Positions 6,026-15,297 of a DNA stretch of 64,000 bases are shown one piece after another. The translations under genes and the position numbers were made by a program. Numbering within the stretch: position 1 is the first letter of the stretch; every line of letters starts with the position of its first letter. Origin of the DNA: Candidatus Sumerlaeaceae bacterium (GTDB lineage: Bacteria > Sumerlaeota > Sumerlaeia > Sumerlaeales > Sumerlaeaceae); NCBI GenBank assembly GCA_019695055.1, contig JAIBAT010000105.1, positions 1 to 64,000 of the forward strand, in the 5' to 3' direction. The notes beneath the pieces were generated by a model. That model was not told the origin of the DNA and searched no databases. It saw only the letters and a list, made by a program, of their open reading frames with translations.

Positions 6026-7843
6026 TCAGTCAAAATTGAGCAGTTCCTCGGCAGTTTCGACGACGGGGAGGAAAATGTCCACAATAGTGCCCTTGCCGAC
6101 GCGGCTGCGGATATAAATCCGGCCATGGTGGTCGTCAATGATTCGCTGGACGAGGGACAGGCCGAGACCGGTTCCCTGAGTCTTGGTGGTAAAGAAAGGC
6201 GACCAAATGCGATTCATGTCGTCGCGGGCGATTCCGGAGCCGTTGTCGGAGACACGGATCCGGACCGAGCTGCCGGCATTGTTCGTGCGGACGGTTATGA
6301 CGCCGTTTGGGCCCACTGCCTGACGGGCGTTTTGGAGGATGTTAAGGAGGGCCTGCTTGATCTGGCCGGAATCCACCACGGTTTCACGCAGGGTCATGTC
6401 GAGGTCGGTGAGGACGACAACATTCCGGTGGGTAAGTTCATCGCGCATGAAATTGAGGATCTCGCCGACGAGTTCGTTAATGTTGGTCTTCTCGAAGTTG
6501 GGTTTCACGTGGCGGGCAAAATCGAGCACGTCCTTGATGAATTTGTTGAGGCGGTCGACCTCCTCCATGATGATCTCGGTGTAGGAGGCGAGGCGGCTGT
6601 CGACGACTTTGTCATACTGGCGGGCGATACGCTGGGCGAAACCGCGGATACTGGTGAGGGGGTTGCGGATTTCATGGGCAACTGTAGCGGCCATTTCGCC
6701 GAGGGCGGCGAGGCGCTCCTTCTTGACGAGTTCCTTCTGGGTGCGGCGAAGGGCTTCGTAAGAGGCGGAAAGTTCGCGGTTCTTCGATTCAATCTGGTTG
6801 TAGAGCCGTGCGTTTTCGATGGCGGCGGCGGCCTGGCCGGCGACGGCCATGAGCATCTTGCGGTCGGCCACGGTGAAGTCGCGCCTTTCGCTGGTGAAAA
6901 GGCGGATGGCGCCGATGGTGTTTCGCCGAGCCACGAGGGGCGCGCCCAGCATGGAGACGAGGCCGGCTTTTCGCGCATCGGCGCGGTAGCGGAATCGCTT
7001 GTCCTTGCGAACGTCCTCAATGAAAAGGAGTTCTCCGGATATTACCTGCTGGTCGAGGATGCTGTCGTCATAAGGCATTTCCTCGGGGCCGACCACGGCG
7101 CCGGTAGACGCCACGAGCCGCATGTAGCGCTTGCCACCGCGCTCGAGGACAAGGCGGATGCTGCATTCACGGGCGTCGAGGAGGCGGCGCGTGCGCTCGA
7201 CGATAAGGGTTAAAATGTTTTTGTAGTCAACCGTGGACGAGATTTCCTGCTGGATTTCGTAGAGGAGGGAAAGCTCGCGGTAGTGCTGTTCGAGGTCCTC
7301 GTAAATGGAGGCATTGCGGAACACCTGGGCGGCCTGGGAGGCAAGGGTGGCGAGAAATTCCTCGGTGTCCTTGTCGAAGGGCTCGGGACGATGGGACTTG
7401 AGATCGATAACGCCAAGGACTTCGTCCTCGGCGACAAGGGGAATGGAAAGGCGGCAAAATGAGGTCTCGCAGATGCGTGTGCGTTTGCGTTGGGCGGTCT
7501 TCTGAACGCCGTAGGTCTGGCGAAGCTTGGCGGTGTGGGCAACCTCGACGGCAAGGTCGTCGCTGGCGAGGAGGTCCATGGGGTGGACTTTCGCAGTGTC
7601 CTTACCCTGGGAGAACTCCGGTATGAGCTGGTGGGACTGCTTGTCACGCAGATATACGGTGGCGGAGTCGGCGGAGGTGATTCGCATGACTTCGGACAGA
7701 ATGTTCCGGATGATCTGCGACGGCTTCATGGTGGAGGCCATGGCGAGACCAATTCGCTGGAAAGCGTGAAGCTGCATGTCGCGAAGTTCGAGCTGCTTTT
7801 GCAGTTCCTTTATTTTCGCGGATTGTGGGGATTTGGGGGGCAT
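6026..7843 (-). CDS. Cytoplasmic GAF-GAF sensor histidine kinase
   Basis: 605 residues without membrane segments. A short coiled coil (1-35) leads into two GAF domains (about 40-180 and 200-350), a coiled linker, HisKA with H390 in VAHEIRNPLTS, and HATPase_c with N-box (NILQNARQAV, 501-510), DNGSGI (533-538) and GTGLGLSL (557-564). All catalytic boxes are intact. The PAS-free, NtrB-like H-box suggests it phosphorylates an NtrC-type regulator. None is adjacent; an orphan NtrC-type gene lies at 39156-40550. It follows the glycosyltransferase gene by 36 bases and probably belongs to the same transcript. Confidence 0.93.
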   Translation of the reverse strand: MPPKSPQSAKIKELQKQLELRDMQLHAFQRIGLAMASTMKPSQIIRNILSEVMRITSADSATVYLRDKQSHQLIPEFSQGKDTAKVHPMDLLASDDLAVEVAHTAKLRQTYGVQKTAQRKRTRICETSFCRLSIPLVAEDEVLGVIDLKSHRPEPFDKDTEEFLATLASQAAQVFRNASIYEDLEQHYRELSLLYEIQQEISSTVDYKNILTLIVERTRRLLDARECSIRLVLERGGKRYMRLVASTGAVVGPEEMPYDDSILDQQVISGELLFIEDVRKDKRFRYRADARKAGLVSMLGAPLVARRNTIGAIRLFTSERRDFTVADRKMLMAVAGQAAAAIENARLYNQIESKNRELSASYEALRRTQKELVKKERLAALGEMAATVAHEIRNPLTSIRGFAQRIARQYDKVVDSRLASYTEIIMEEVDRLNKFIKDVLDFARHVKPNFEKTNINELVGEILNFMRDELTHRNVVVLTDLDMTLRETVVDSGQIKQALLNILQNARQAVGPNGVITVRTNNAGSSVRIRVSDNGSGIARDDMNRIWSPFFTTKTQGTGLGLSLVQRIIDDHHGRIYIRSRVGKGTIVDIFLPVVETAEELLNFD

Positions 7844-7879
7844 AAATGGCCTGCGATGATATGGTGTCGGCGCCGGGGT

Positions 7880-8998
7880 TTATTCCGTGGCGGCCGTGTA
7901 GGCCTCAAGAGTCCGGGCTGCGCATTTGTCCCAGGTCATGGACCTGGCGGATTGGTGGCCGGAGGAGACCTGATTTTGTAGAGTCACTGAATCGCCGAGG
8001 AGTGTCTCGATTGCTGCCGCAATGGTCGTGGGTGAATTGTCAGGGAGGATGGAAACGGAATCCCGGGAAATGTGGTCCAAAGCGCCCATGGCCGACGAAC
8101 AAATTACCGGAACTCCGGAAGCCATGGCCTCCAAAATGGGGAGGCCGAAGCCCTCGTGACGGGAGGGGAAAACCAGCAGGCTGGCGGAGCGATACAACGC
8201 CGGCATGTCAGAGTCGGGAATGTACCCGGGAAAGATGATCTCCGTATGGCTTTGTTTCGAGTCGTTGCCAGAGCCAACGCAAACCAATGGGGGGAGGTAT
8301 CGATTCGAGGCGAGGAGCAGACGGTAGGCTGCCAGCAAATCGTCGAGGTTTTTCCGCGGTTCACGGGTTCCGACGTGGAGGATGTAATCGTCGGGCAGGT
8401 GGTGACGCGCGCGAAACTCGCGGAGGTTGGATTCGTCGGGACGCGTGAAAAACCGCTCATCCACTCCAAGGGGCGTGACGACTACGCGGGATGGATCGGG
8501 CGGAAGGCCCTTCCCCTCAAGGGCGAGGACTTCACGGGCTGTGGATTGGGAATTGACGAGGATAAGGTGCTGGTCACAAAGGCGTTTCTCGATCATCGCG
8601 CGGATTAGTGAGCCGCCAAGGGCGGCCTGGGGGCCGGAGTCGGGCCGCAGGAAGAAAAGATCGTGAATGGTGGTGGCGCGAATCCCCCGGTGTTGAGGGG
8701 GCAACATGGTGGCGGGGGAGTGAAACAAATCCACCGGCCCGACGAGAGACTCAATGTCCGGCTTTCCAAGGGTCTGCCAGGAATTTACCAGTGCCGGGCC
8801 GGGGAATCGGTGGTGTTTCAATGTAACGTTTGAATTCTTAAGTTCCGGGAATTCCGGCGGTGGCTGGCGGAAGGAATTGAATAGTAAAACGAATTCGTGA
8901 TCGCTGTGGCGCACCAGACGGCGAACCAGTTCGTAGGTGTATGTCCCGATGCCGGTCCGAACCGGGCTGGCGGAAGAGATATCAATCCCGATTCGCAT
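7880..8998 (-). CDS. GT4-family glycosyltransferase
   Basis: 372 residues with the GT-B layout of family GT4. The N-terminus MRIGIDIS..TGIGTYTYEL is typical, HVGTREPRKNLDDLLAAY opens the nucleotide-sugar half, and EGFGLPILEAMASGVPV is the E-x7-E region. These enzymes move a sugar from a nucleotide donor to glycolipids, polysaccharides or proteins at the cytoplasmic face. Donor and acceptor cannot be told. It begins nine bases after the trmB stop, so it is in the same operon as trmB and the histidine kinase. Confidence 0.93.
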   Translation of the reverse strand: MRIGIDISSASPVRTGIGTYTYELVRRLVRHSDHEFVLLFNSFRQPPPEFPELKNSNVTLKHHRFPGPALVNSWQTLGKPDIESLVGPVDLFHSPATMLPPQHRGIRATTIHDLFFLRPDSGPQAALGGSLIRAMIEKRLCDQHLILVNSQSTAREVLALEGKGLPPDPSRVVVTPLGVDERFFTRPDESNLREFRARHHLPDDYILHVGTREPRKNLDDLLAAYRLLLASNRYLPPLVCVGSGNDSKQSHTEIIFPGYIPDSDMPALYRSASLLVFPSRHEGFGLPILEAMASGVPVICSSAMGALDHISRDSVSILPDNSPTTIAAAIETLLGDSVTLQNQVSSGHQSARSMTWDKCAARTLEAYTAATE

Positions 8999-9006
8999 GA
9001 ATCAGG

Positions 9007-9618
9007 TCAGATTTCCCGCCGCTGAAAACTGGCATGGTATATGGGTTTTCCCTCACGAAGAAAGGCTGCTTCGAAGGCGGTTTTCACGGCCACAAGGTCG
9101 GGAGGAGGGCTGATCGGTTGGAAATCAGTGGTCCCGCTCATAACCTCCTCCATGGCCCGGAAGTAGTTTTCATGGTCGGTGCGGAGATGAAGGAATCCGT
9201 TGGGCGCGATGATGCGAGCAAGGCGAGCGGGCATTGCAGAATCAATTATCCGCCGACGCAGATGTTTCTTCTTGGGCCATGGGTCGGGAAAGTAGATGTG
9301 AACCGCCTGGAGCGATGCCGGTGGGAAATAGGATTCGAGCGTGTGGCGGGCTTCAGCGGCGATGAGCACAATGTTGGAGATGTCTGTGCGGCGCAGTTTG
9401 TTTACTGCGCGGCGCAGGATAACCACCTTCCGCTCGAGGCCAATGAAGTTCACGCCGGGCTTTGTGGGTGCATAGCCAAGGAGGAAATCGCAGCGACCAG
9501 CGCCGATTTCTAGTTCGGTGGGTGCATTTCGGCCAAAGAGGCGCGCGTAATCGAGGGGCTGCTCGAGTTCGGGTAGTGTCAGGAATCCCGGGGTGCTGGT
9601 CGGTTCCAGAGTGGTCAT
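9007..9618 (-). CDS. trmB: tRNA (guanine-N7-)-methyltransferase
   Basis: 203 residues, usual length. The SAM-binding site is ELEIGAGRCDF, and the diagnostic FPDPWPKKKHLRRR motif is present, followed by the R.TDHENY segment. TrmB makes m7G46 in the variable loop of tRNAs. Its ATG overlaps the stop of the upstream unknown gene (ATGA), so translation is coupled. Confidence 0.95.
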   Translation of the reverse strand: MTTLEPTSTPGFLTLPELEQPLDYARLFGRNAPTELEIGAGRCDFLLGYAPTKPGVNFIGLERKVVILRRAVNKLRRTDISNIVLIAAEARHTLESYFPPASLQAVHIYFPDPWPKKKHLRRRIIDSAMPARLARIIAPNGFLHLRTDHENYFRAMEEVMSGTTDFQPISPPPDLVAVKTAFEAAFLREGKPIYHASFQRREI

Positions 9619-10019
9619 GGGTTGCCCGGCGTTTCCCCCATCATCTCCGGGGGCAGGTTCGTCTTATCCACGGCAAGCGCAGGATTATGGGATGCGACGA
9701 GGTCGCGGATGACCAGCAGCGTTCGCTTCACACCTTCGTTCTTCTCCACGTTGGTGTGCAGGTCAATGCGAATGGTCAGTGAATTCTCCTTGTGCTCGAC
9801 GAGGATGTAGAAGTTTTGGGAGAATCCGGACCGCACAGCGACGGCCTCGATAAGGAGGTTACGCCCGGTCTGATCGAGGTAACACTTCATGGTCTTGATG
9901 AGCCAGCCGTTGGAATCGTAACGATCGGGTACAAACTGAGCGTGGACGGGACGAATGTCGGTGACGCCGGTGCAAATGATGTGAGGCAAAATTCCTGCTC
10001 CGTTGGGGGATTGTGACAC
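9615..10019 (-). CDS. Conserved-looking hypothetical protein upstream of trmB
   Basis: 134 residues, probable GTG start. Not recognised. It has alternating hydrophobic strands in the middle (residues 55-90, ending SLTIRIDLHT) and a helix near 95-110, so a small alpha/beta fold is likely. No signal peptide or membrane segment. It overlaps trmB by four bases and heads the trmB-GT4-kinase operon, divergent from the ptsN-like gene. Confidence 0.65.
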   Translation of the reverse strand: MSQSPNGAGILPHIICTGVTDIRPVHAQFVPDRYDSNGWLIKTMKCYLDQTGRNLLIEAVAVRSGFSQNFYILVEHKENSLTIRIDLHTNVEKNEGVKRTLLVIRDLVASHNPALAVDKTNLPPEMMGETPGNP

Positions 10020-10101
10020 GGTTAGTGGTTTACTTTGGTTCCTCGCGGATTATTGCCTGTCTTGTCATTTCTGAAAAAGTGCGGGTAACCTTCGGCAAGC
10101 C

Positions 10102-10557
10102 ATGAAGTTTTCGGAGATCATCAAACCGGGCCACGTAGCGCTGGATTTGCAGGCCGGCCCAAAAGAGGCTGTGCTTCGGGCACTGCTGGGCATAGTGGCA
10201 GGTGATTTGGCGGGAGGAGAGGCGGAAGGAATTTACGAGGCGCTGCTGTCGCGGGAGGCCACCATGAGCACTGCCATCCTTCCCGAGGTGGCCATCCCCC
10301 ACGCTGTTGTTGCGTCGGTGGCGTCGCCGGTTGTGGCACTGGGAATTTGCCGGGGAGGGACTGACTATGCGTCCCTCGATGGAGCTGCGACGAAAGTTTT
10401 CTTCCTGCTGCTGAGCCCCGCCAATCCGCCGAATTCGCACCTCATGGTGCTGGCATCCCTGGCAACGCTGATGCAGTCCGCCGGAATTATCGCGGATTTG
10501 GAGGGTGCCCGAAACGAGGCGGAAATCCTGGCCGCCATTGCGTCGCATGAAGCCTGA
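10102..10557 (+). CDS. ptsN: PTS EIIA (fructose/nitrogen type) protein
   Basis: 151 residues covering one PTS_EIIA type-2 domain. The phospho-accepting histidine is H67 in ILPEVAIPHA; the upstream segment (EIIKPGHVALDL) and the ending ILAAI are typical. No EIIB or EIIC is nearby, so a regulatory EIIA-Ntr role is more likely than sugar transport. No HPr or EI gene is visible in the window. It is divergent from the trmB operon and 12 bases upstream of rsmD. Confidence 0.88.
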   Translation: MKFSEIIKPGHVALDLQAGPKEAVLRALLGIVAGDLAGGEAEGIYEALLSREATMSTAILPEVAIPHAVVASVASPVVALGICRGGTDYASLDGAATKVFFLLLSPANPPNSHLMVLASLATLMQSAGIIADLEGARNEAEILAAIASHEA

Positions 10558-10569
10558 GAGGCCGCAACC

Positions 10570-11172
10570 ATGAGAATCATTGCGGGCGACAATAAAGGAT
10601 TTGTACTCAAGACACCAGCGGGAATGGAAACCCGGCCAACATTGTCGCGAGTGAGGGAATCGCTGTTTTCCATCATCCAGCATGACATTGCGGGGGCGCG
10701 GGTGGCGGACCTTTATGCTGGCAGCGGGGCGCTCGGGTTTGAGGCGCTGAGCCGCGGGGCGGAAAGTTGCGTGTTTGTGGAAAAATCACGCGGTGCCCTT
10801 GAGGTTGTGCGGGCCAATGCCAAAAAGCTCCGGGTGGAGGATCGGAGCAGAATTGCGGGTGAGGATGTCCTGAGGTTTCTCCGCAAGTTTTCTGTGGAGT
10901 TGGAGCAGGCTGGGACAATTGGGCGATTAACTTTGGTGTTCCTTGATCCGCCCTATGGTGATGGAATTGCCTCAAGGACGTTGGACGCGCTGGGGGAGAC
11001 GCCGTTGATGGCCCCTGAGGCACTGGTGGTGGCGCAGTGCGGGGCACAGGAAAAAGTTCCAGACCGAAGTGGTGCGCTGGTGTTGGTGCGTTCGCAGCGA
11101 TATGGGGAAACGGCGTTGCATTTTTACAGGGTTCGTGCCGCGGATGACTTGAGCGGTACGGCTGGGGATTAG
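10570..11172 (+). CDS. rsmD: 16S rRNA (guanine(966)-N2)-methyltransferase
   Basis: 200 residues. The N-terminus MRIIAGDNKG, TRPTLSRVRESLF, the SAM motif DLYAGSGALGFEALSRGA and the catalytic DPPY at 126-129 identify RsmD. It methylates G966 of 16S rRNA in the 30S subunit. It lies 12 bases after the ptsN-like gene in the same direction. Confidence 0.94.
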   Translation: MRIIAGDNKGFVLKTPAGMETRPTLSRVRESLFSIIQHDIAGARVADLYAGSGALGFEALSRGAESCVFVEKSRGALEVVRANAKKLRVEDRSRIAGEDVLRFLRKFSVELEQAGTIGRLTLVFLDPPYGDGIASRTLDALGETPLMAPEALVVAQCGAQEKVPDRSGALVLVRSQRYGETALHFYRVRAADDLSGTAGD

Positions 11173-11204
11173 GGCGGTACTTCAGGCTTTTTAGGCCATG
11201 CCAG

Positions 11205-11507
11205 CTACCCACCGGGTTTGAACTCTGTCTTCTCCCGGGAGAGGCGGCCGTCGGCAGAAAGGAGCTTAACGGCTCCGGGCAGCGCGGTAAAGGTGTGACG
11301 CCCGGACTCGCACTCGAAAAGTTTCTGATCCACGCGCATAACGCCGTGGGGATCGAGGAATTGCATATACCCGAGGCGCGACGGTTGGTCGCAAACCGGG
11401 CACTGTACGCCTGCCGCGCTGTGGCGCGATGCGAGGGAATCTTCGGTGATGGGTTCAGTGGAACACATATTGACGGAAAAATACGCCGGGAACCCCAATG
11501 TGTTCAA
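11205..11507 (-). CDS. Hypothetical protein with possible zinc-binding CxxC
   Basis: 100 residues from a TTG; an ATG 13 codons later (11468) is an equally good start. C36-P-V-C39 and C66 with H71 could make a small zinc ribbon. The rest is charged with no membrane segment. It lies antisense to its neighbours rsmD and kdsD, in a small gap between them. Not recognised. Confidence 0.55.
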   Translation of the reverse strand: MNTLGFPAYFSVNMCSTEPITEDSLASRHSAAGVQCPVCDQPSRLGYMQFLDPHGVMRVDQKLFECESGRHTFTALPGAVKLLSADGRLSREKTEFKPGG

Positions 11508-11575
11508 TGGTGTCGATGTGCGAATGGCCCTTTCGGCATTGAATGTAAAAAATCACGGTGTGCAGAAACGACGGC

Positions 11576-12580
11576 ATGAATCCTGAATTGACGCAAAAGG
11601 CTGCCAAACGAGGGCAGGAGGTGTTTGAGCAGGAAGCCGATGCCCTTAAGGCTGCGGGTGCGCGGCTGGGGGAGGGATTTGAGCGTGCCGTGGAGGCGAT
11701 TCTTGCCTGCCGCGGAAAGGTCGTTTTCACCGGCATGGGCAAGCATGGAATCGTGGCCCGGAAGATTGCGGCGACGTTGGCCAGCACCGGCACGCCGTCT
11801 TATTTCATGCATCCGGGGGAAGGGGCCCATGGGGACCTGGGAATGGTGGCCTCGGAGGACCTGGTCGTCGCGGTCAGCAATAGTGGCAATACGGCGGAGC
11901 TTTTGGGGTGCGTGCCTTACTTCAAGCGCAATCACAATGTGATTATTGCCATCACGGGAAATGTGAAAAGCGAGTTGGCCCGCCACGCGGATGTGGTGCT
12001 GGATATTGCAGTGGAGCGCGAAGTGTGCCCGCTGAACCTCGCACCCATGACCAGCACCACTGTGGCATTGGCCATGGGAGATGCGCTGGCAGTGGTGCTG
12101 ATGGAACGACGAGGATTCAAGGCGGACGATTTTGCGCTGCGTCATCCAAGTGGCACGCTTGGGAAGCGCCTGCTGTTGCAGGTGAAAGATTTCGTGAAGG
12201 ATGGCCGCAATCCAGTTGTGCGCGAGAACGACACGTTTGAACAGGCCATGGCGGAAATCACCAAGGCAAACCTTGGTGGCGTGAGCGTGGTGAATGCGGA
12301 GGGGTTGCTGGCTGGGATCCTGACGGACGGCGATTTGCGACGGATATTCCAGCGGGAAGCGAAGCGCGATGACCAATCCGTGCGCTCGGTGCTGGGACGG
12401 CGCGTTTCCGAACTTATGACGCCGAATCCGATGCGGGTTTCGGAGGATACACTGGCCGTGAAAGCCTTGAACATCATGGAGGACGGCAAACGGAAGATTT
12501 TTGTGCTCCCGGTGGTGGATGGGGCTGGGAAACCCGTGGCGATGATTCATTTGCACGACCTGGTGAGCGCCGGTGTCTGA
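11576..12580 (+). CDS. kdsD: Arabinose-5-phosphate isomerase (KpsF/GutQ family)
   Basis: 334 residues from the ATG; a GTG six codons earlier is less likely. An N-terminal SIS domain (VVFTGMGKHGIVARKIAATLASTGTP, then HPGEGAHGDLG and VSNSGNTAELL) is followed by two CBS domains with AGILTDGDLRR and HLHDLV. This is the standard KdsD layout. The enzyme converts ribulose-5-phosphate to arabinose-5-phosphate, the first step to Kdo for lipopolysaccharide, which supports a diderm host. Confidence 0.94.
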   Translation: MNPELTQKAAKRGQEVFEQEADALKAAGARLGEGFERAVEAILACRGKVVFTGMGKHGIVARKIAATLASTGTPSYFMHPGEGAHGDLGMVASEDLVVAVSNSGNTAELLGCVPYFKRNHNVIIAITGNVKSELARHADVVLDIAVEREVCPLNLAPMTSTTVALAMGDALAVVLMERRGFKADDFALRHPSGTLGKRLLLQVKDFVKDGRNPVVRENDTFEQAMAEITKANLGGVSVVNAEGLLAGILTDGDLRRIFQREAKRDDQSVRSVLGRRVSELMTPNPMRVSEDTLAVKALNIMEDGKRKIFVLPVVDGAGKPVAMIHLHDLVSAGV

Positions 12581-12623
12581 ATTTGTGTCACACCTTTGCA
12601 TGAAAGCCCGGTGAGAGCGACGC

Positions 12624-13613
12624 GTGCGGAAATTTGAAATCATGCTGGGCGGCCTTGCCCTCATTGTGCTGAGTGGAAGCGTAACCTATTACCTGGTGAA
12701 TCATCCGATTCGTAGCGAACAGGGCCCGATGCCGCTGGGTACCGGAACGAAGGGAGCGATTTCGCTTTCGCCGACGGATATTATCAAGAAGCCCCAGGCA
12801 ACACCGCTCGGCGCTGAAGATGCGAACTCATCGCGCCAGAGGGCGCAGCGGGAAGTCATCATTGATCCATTGTGGAAACCGGGTAACTCGCGGGTGGAGG
12901 AGGCGAAGCCCGTCACGGAGAATTTGGATTTTGTGAAACCAGTGTGGTCACCGGTCGGCATGGACATCGCCGTCACGAAAAGCAACTTGTCGGGAATTTA
13001 TATAACCGGAGCGGCCATCAAGGATCCCCGCACGTTGACGGAGGATGCGAACGCCGGGATCTTTTACAAGTGGAACATCGATGGCATGTCGCTGCTTTTC
13101 CAGGAGTCGGAGGGGCGATATGCCAACCTCCTGATAACGGGGGAGAAGTACCCTGCTCCGGTGCCCCCGCGGCGGATCTTTGAGCAGGATGGTGTGATTT
13201 ATTTCCAGCCGGAGGATGGCGATCCGTTTCGTGTTTCCGGGAGCCAGGACCGCTTTTTCAACCCCGTGCTATCCCCTGATGAGAAAAAAGTGGCTTACCA
13301 GGGTCGGGAGACTGGGATTTATTTTGCGAACATTGACGCTTCGAACGCCACGAGCGTTGGACGCGGATCAAACCCGTCGTGGCTGCCTGACAGCACGGGA
13401 ATTGTTTATGATGTTCCGGTGGATGACGGGGCCTCGGCCATTGATGGAGACTTGTGGTTTGCCTCGATTGACGGCTCAGAGCGAACCAACCTGACCAATA
13501 CCCCCGGGATCGCGGAGTCGTTCCCGTCCGTTTCGCCAACGGGAGGCAGCCTGGCCTTTTCCAGTGACGGCGGAATTTACGTCGGGAAGTTTGTGCGGGG
13601 GAAATCCAAGTAA
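12624..13613 (+). CDS. Membrane-anchored TolB-like beta-propeller protein
   Basis: 329 residues, GTG start. One membrane segment (about 7-26), then a charged linker to about 100 and WD40-like/PD40 repeats. Repeat cores are visible as VWSPVGMDIAVT, PVLSPDEKKVAYQ, PSWLPDSTGIVYD and PSVSPTGGSLAFS. Such propellers usually sit in the periplasm and bind partners. It follows kdsD by 43 bases. A related exported propeller lies at 38179-39117. Confidence 0.82.
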   Translation: MRKFEIMLGGLALIVLSGSVTYYLVNHPIRSEQGPMPLGTGTKGAISLSPTDIIKKPQATPLGAEDANSSRQRAQREVIIDPLWKPGNSRVEEAKPVTENLDFVKPVWSPVGMDIAVTKSNLSGIYITGAAIKDPRTLTEDANAGIFYKWNIDGMSLLFQESEGRYANLLITGEKYPAPVPPRRIFEQDGVIYFQPEDGDPFRVSGSQDRFFNPVLSPDEKKVAYQGRETGIYFANIDASNATSVGRGSNPSWLPDSTGIVYDVPVDDGASAIDGDLWFASIDGSERTNLTNTPGIAESFPSVSPTGGSLAFSSDGGIYVGKFVRGKSK

Positions 13614-13664
13614 TCCCTTTCGTTTCCGATTGCCTTTTGCCCGGGCACCGGCCTGCGTTGGGCG

Positions 13665-14972
13665 ATGGAATTCAAACCTGCTGAAGACACCTACGAGGAT
13701 GAGGAATCCGGGGCGCCCGCGCCGGGGAAACGCCGTTGGCTGGGTGGATATGGGTTCCTTTTATCCGTCCTGATTGGCATCGCAATTGGATGCGTGGTTG
13801 GCATTGTCGCGGGCAAGCAGGCGGAGAAGCTGAAACCAATCGGGGATTTGTTCCTGAATCTGCTTTTCACCGTTGTGGTGCCCCTGGTGTTTGTGAGCAT
13901 CTCGAGCGCGGTGGCAAGTGTGGCGGGTTTGGCGCGACTCGGAAGAATCCTTGCGGCAATGCTGGTGGTGTTTGTGGTGACGGGCGCAATTTCCTCGTGC
14001 GTGATGCTTGGAGTCACGGCCGTCTTCCCGCCGGCCAAGGGGGCCCGTATCGAGCTGAAGAAACCGGAGAAACCGGCTGAAAGCCCACCGCTCGCCGAGC
14101 AGCTGGTAAATACTTTTACCGTCTCTGATTTTCCGGCTTTGTTATCCAAGAAAAACATGCTGGCTCTCATTGTCTTTTCCATGCTGTTTGGAATGGCTGT
14201 TGCCCTTTCCGGTGAGGCGGGGCAGGATGTGGCCAGGTGGCTGAATGCATTAACCCATGTGGTCTTCAAGCTGGTGGCGCTGATCATGTATGCGGCGCCG
14301 TTGGGGTTGGGGGCTTACTTTGCCTATTTGGTGGGTGTATTTGGCCCCGATTTGCTGGGCAGCTACGCGCGCGCCATGGCCATCTATTATCCTGTGGCGT
14401 TCATTTACTTTTTTGTGTTTTACACCATCTACTCGGGGATTGCGGGTGGTGCGTCGGGTATTCGACGTTATTGGAAGGAGATCCCTACGGCGATGTTCAC
14501 ATCGCTGGCCACTGGCAGCAGCGTGGCGACCATTCCCGCGAACCTGCTGGCGTCGGAGCGAATTGGAGTGCCGCGGGATATTCGGGAGATCATCGTTCCG
14601 GTTGGCGCGACAATCCACATGGATGGTTCGTGCCTGAGCGCCATCCTGAAGATCACCTTTCTCGCCGCACTTTTCAACATGCCCTTAAACACGCTTGATG
14701 CCTACGCCATCGCAGTCGGGGTTGCCATTCTCAGTGGCACGGTGATGGCAGGCATTCCGGGTGGGGGGTTCATGGGCGAACTGCTCATTGCCACGTTGTA
14801 TGGGTTCCCACCAGAGGCATTACCGGTATTGGCTGTTCTTGGGACACTGGTTGATCCCCCTGCAACTATGGTCAATTCCACCGGGGACACGGTGGCTGGA
14901 ATGCTGGTGGCGCGGATTCTGGAGGGGAGGAAGTGGATGGAAAAGGCAGCGGGCACTGGGGATTCTGCTTAG
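13665..14972 (+). CDS. Dicarboxylate/amino acid:cation symporter (DAACS family)
   Basis: 435 residues with eight or more hydrophobic segments. The serine-rich ATGSSVATIP, the HMDGSC segment and DPPATMVNSTGD near the C-terminus match the hairpins and substrate region of the GltP/DctA/SdcS family. The 40-residue N-terminal tail is acidic and cytoplasmic. Such carriers take up glutamate, aspartate or C4-dicarboxylates with protons or sodium. The usual Arg/Asp pair of the NMDGT and last helix regions is altered, so the substrate is uncertain. Confidence 0.92.
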   Translation: MEFKPAEDTYEDEESGAPAPGKRRWLGGYGFLLSVLIGIAIGCVVGIVAGKQAEKLKPIGDLFLNLLFTVVVPLVFVSISSAVASVAGLARLGRILAAMLVVFVVTGAISSCVMLGVTAVFPPAKGARIELKKPEKPAESPPLAEQLVNTFTVSDFPALLSKKNMLALIVFSMLFGMAVALSGEAGQDVARWLNALTHVVFKLVALIMYAAPLGLGAYFAYLVGVFGPDLLGSYARAMAIYYPVAFIYFFVFYTIYSGIAGGASGIRRYWKEIPTAMFTSLATGSSVATIPANLLASERIGVPRDIREIIVPVGATIHMDGSCLSAILKITFLAALFNMPLNTLDAYAIAVGVAILSGTVMAGIPGGGFMGELLIATLYGFPPEALPVLAVLGTLVDPPATMVNSTGDTVAGMLVARILEGRKWMEKAAGTGDSA

Positions 14973-15040
14973 CCCTTGTGTCCCGGGGAATTGGGAGTGA
15001 AAGTCGATTCAGGTTCTCACCGCCGCCGACTGTCCTGTTT

Positions 15041-15066
15041 GGTTTTGGGGTACCCTTCCCAAAACC
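15041..15066. repeat. Inverted repeat, 9-bp arms
   Basis: GGTTTTGGG and CCCAAAACC pair perfectly around an 8-base loop. Neither strand has a following T-run, so it is not a standard terminator; it may be an operator or the base of an RNA hairpin. Confidence 0.5.
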
Positions 15067-15280
15067 GAGAAGGGAAGGGCTTTGGCCGCACTTTGCCTCG
15101 GTGATTGTGAATCTGCAATCAGTCTCAAAAGCGGCCAACCTCCAATCAGTTTCGGTCGCCCCCTGTCAGCCGGTCCGCGTGCTCTGGCAAATCACTGATT
15201 TTAATTGCTTTAAAGGATCAAGGCGAGCCATTCCTCGGTGGCTAGGGTCGCAGGCCAAGGGGGAGGCATAACTGGCGCGT

Positions 15281-15297
15281 TTGGCACGGTTCTCGTT
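15281..15297 (+). promoter_or_regulatory. Sigma-54-like promoter upstream of gspE
   Basis: TTGGCACGGTTCTCGTT matches the -24 half TTGGCAC fully and the -12 half as TCGTT instead of TTGCW. GG and the -12 dinucleotide are 10 bases apart as required, but the dinucleotide is GT rather than GC. It lies 85 bases before the gspE start. The same TTGGCAC-N5-TCG pattern occurs before the pilin at 33190, which strengthens the call. Confidence 0.5.

Noticed and set aside
9664..9672. TTATCCACG, a DnaA-box-like word
   Set aside because: A single copy inside a coding region with no AT-rich unwinding stretch.
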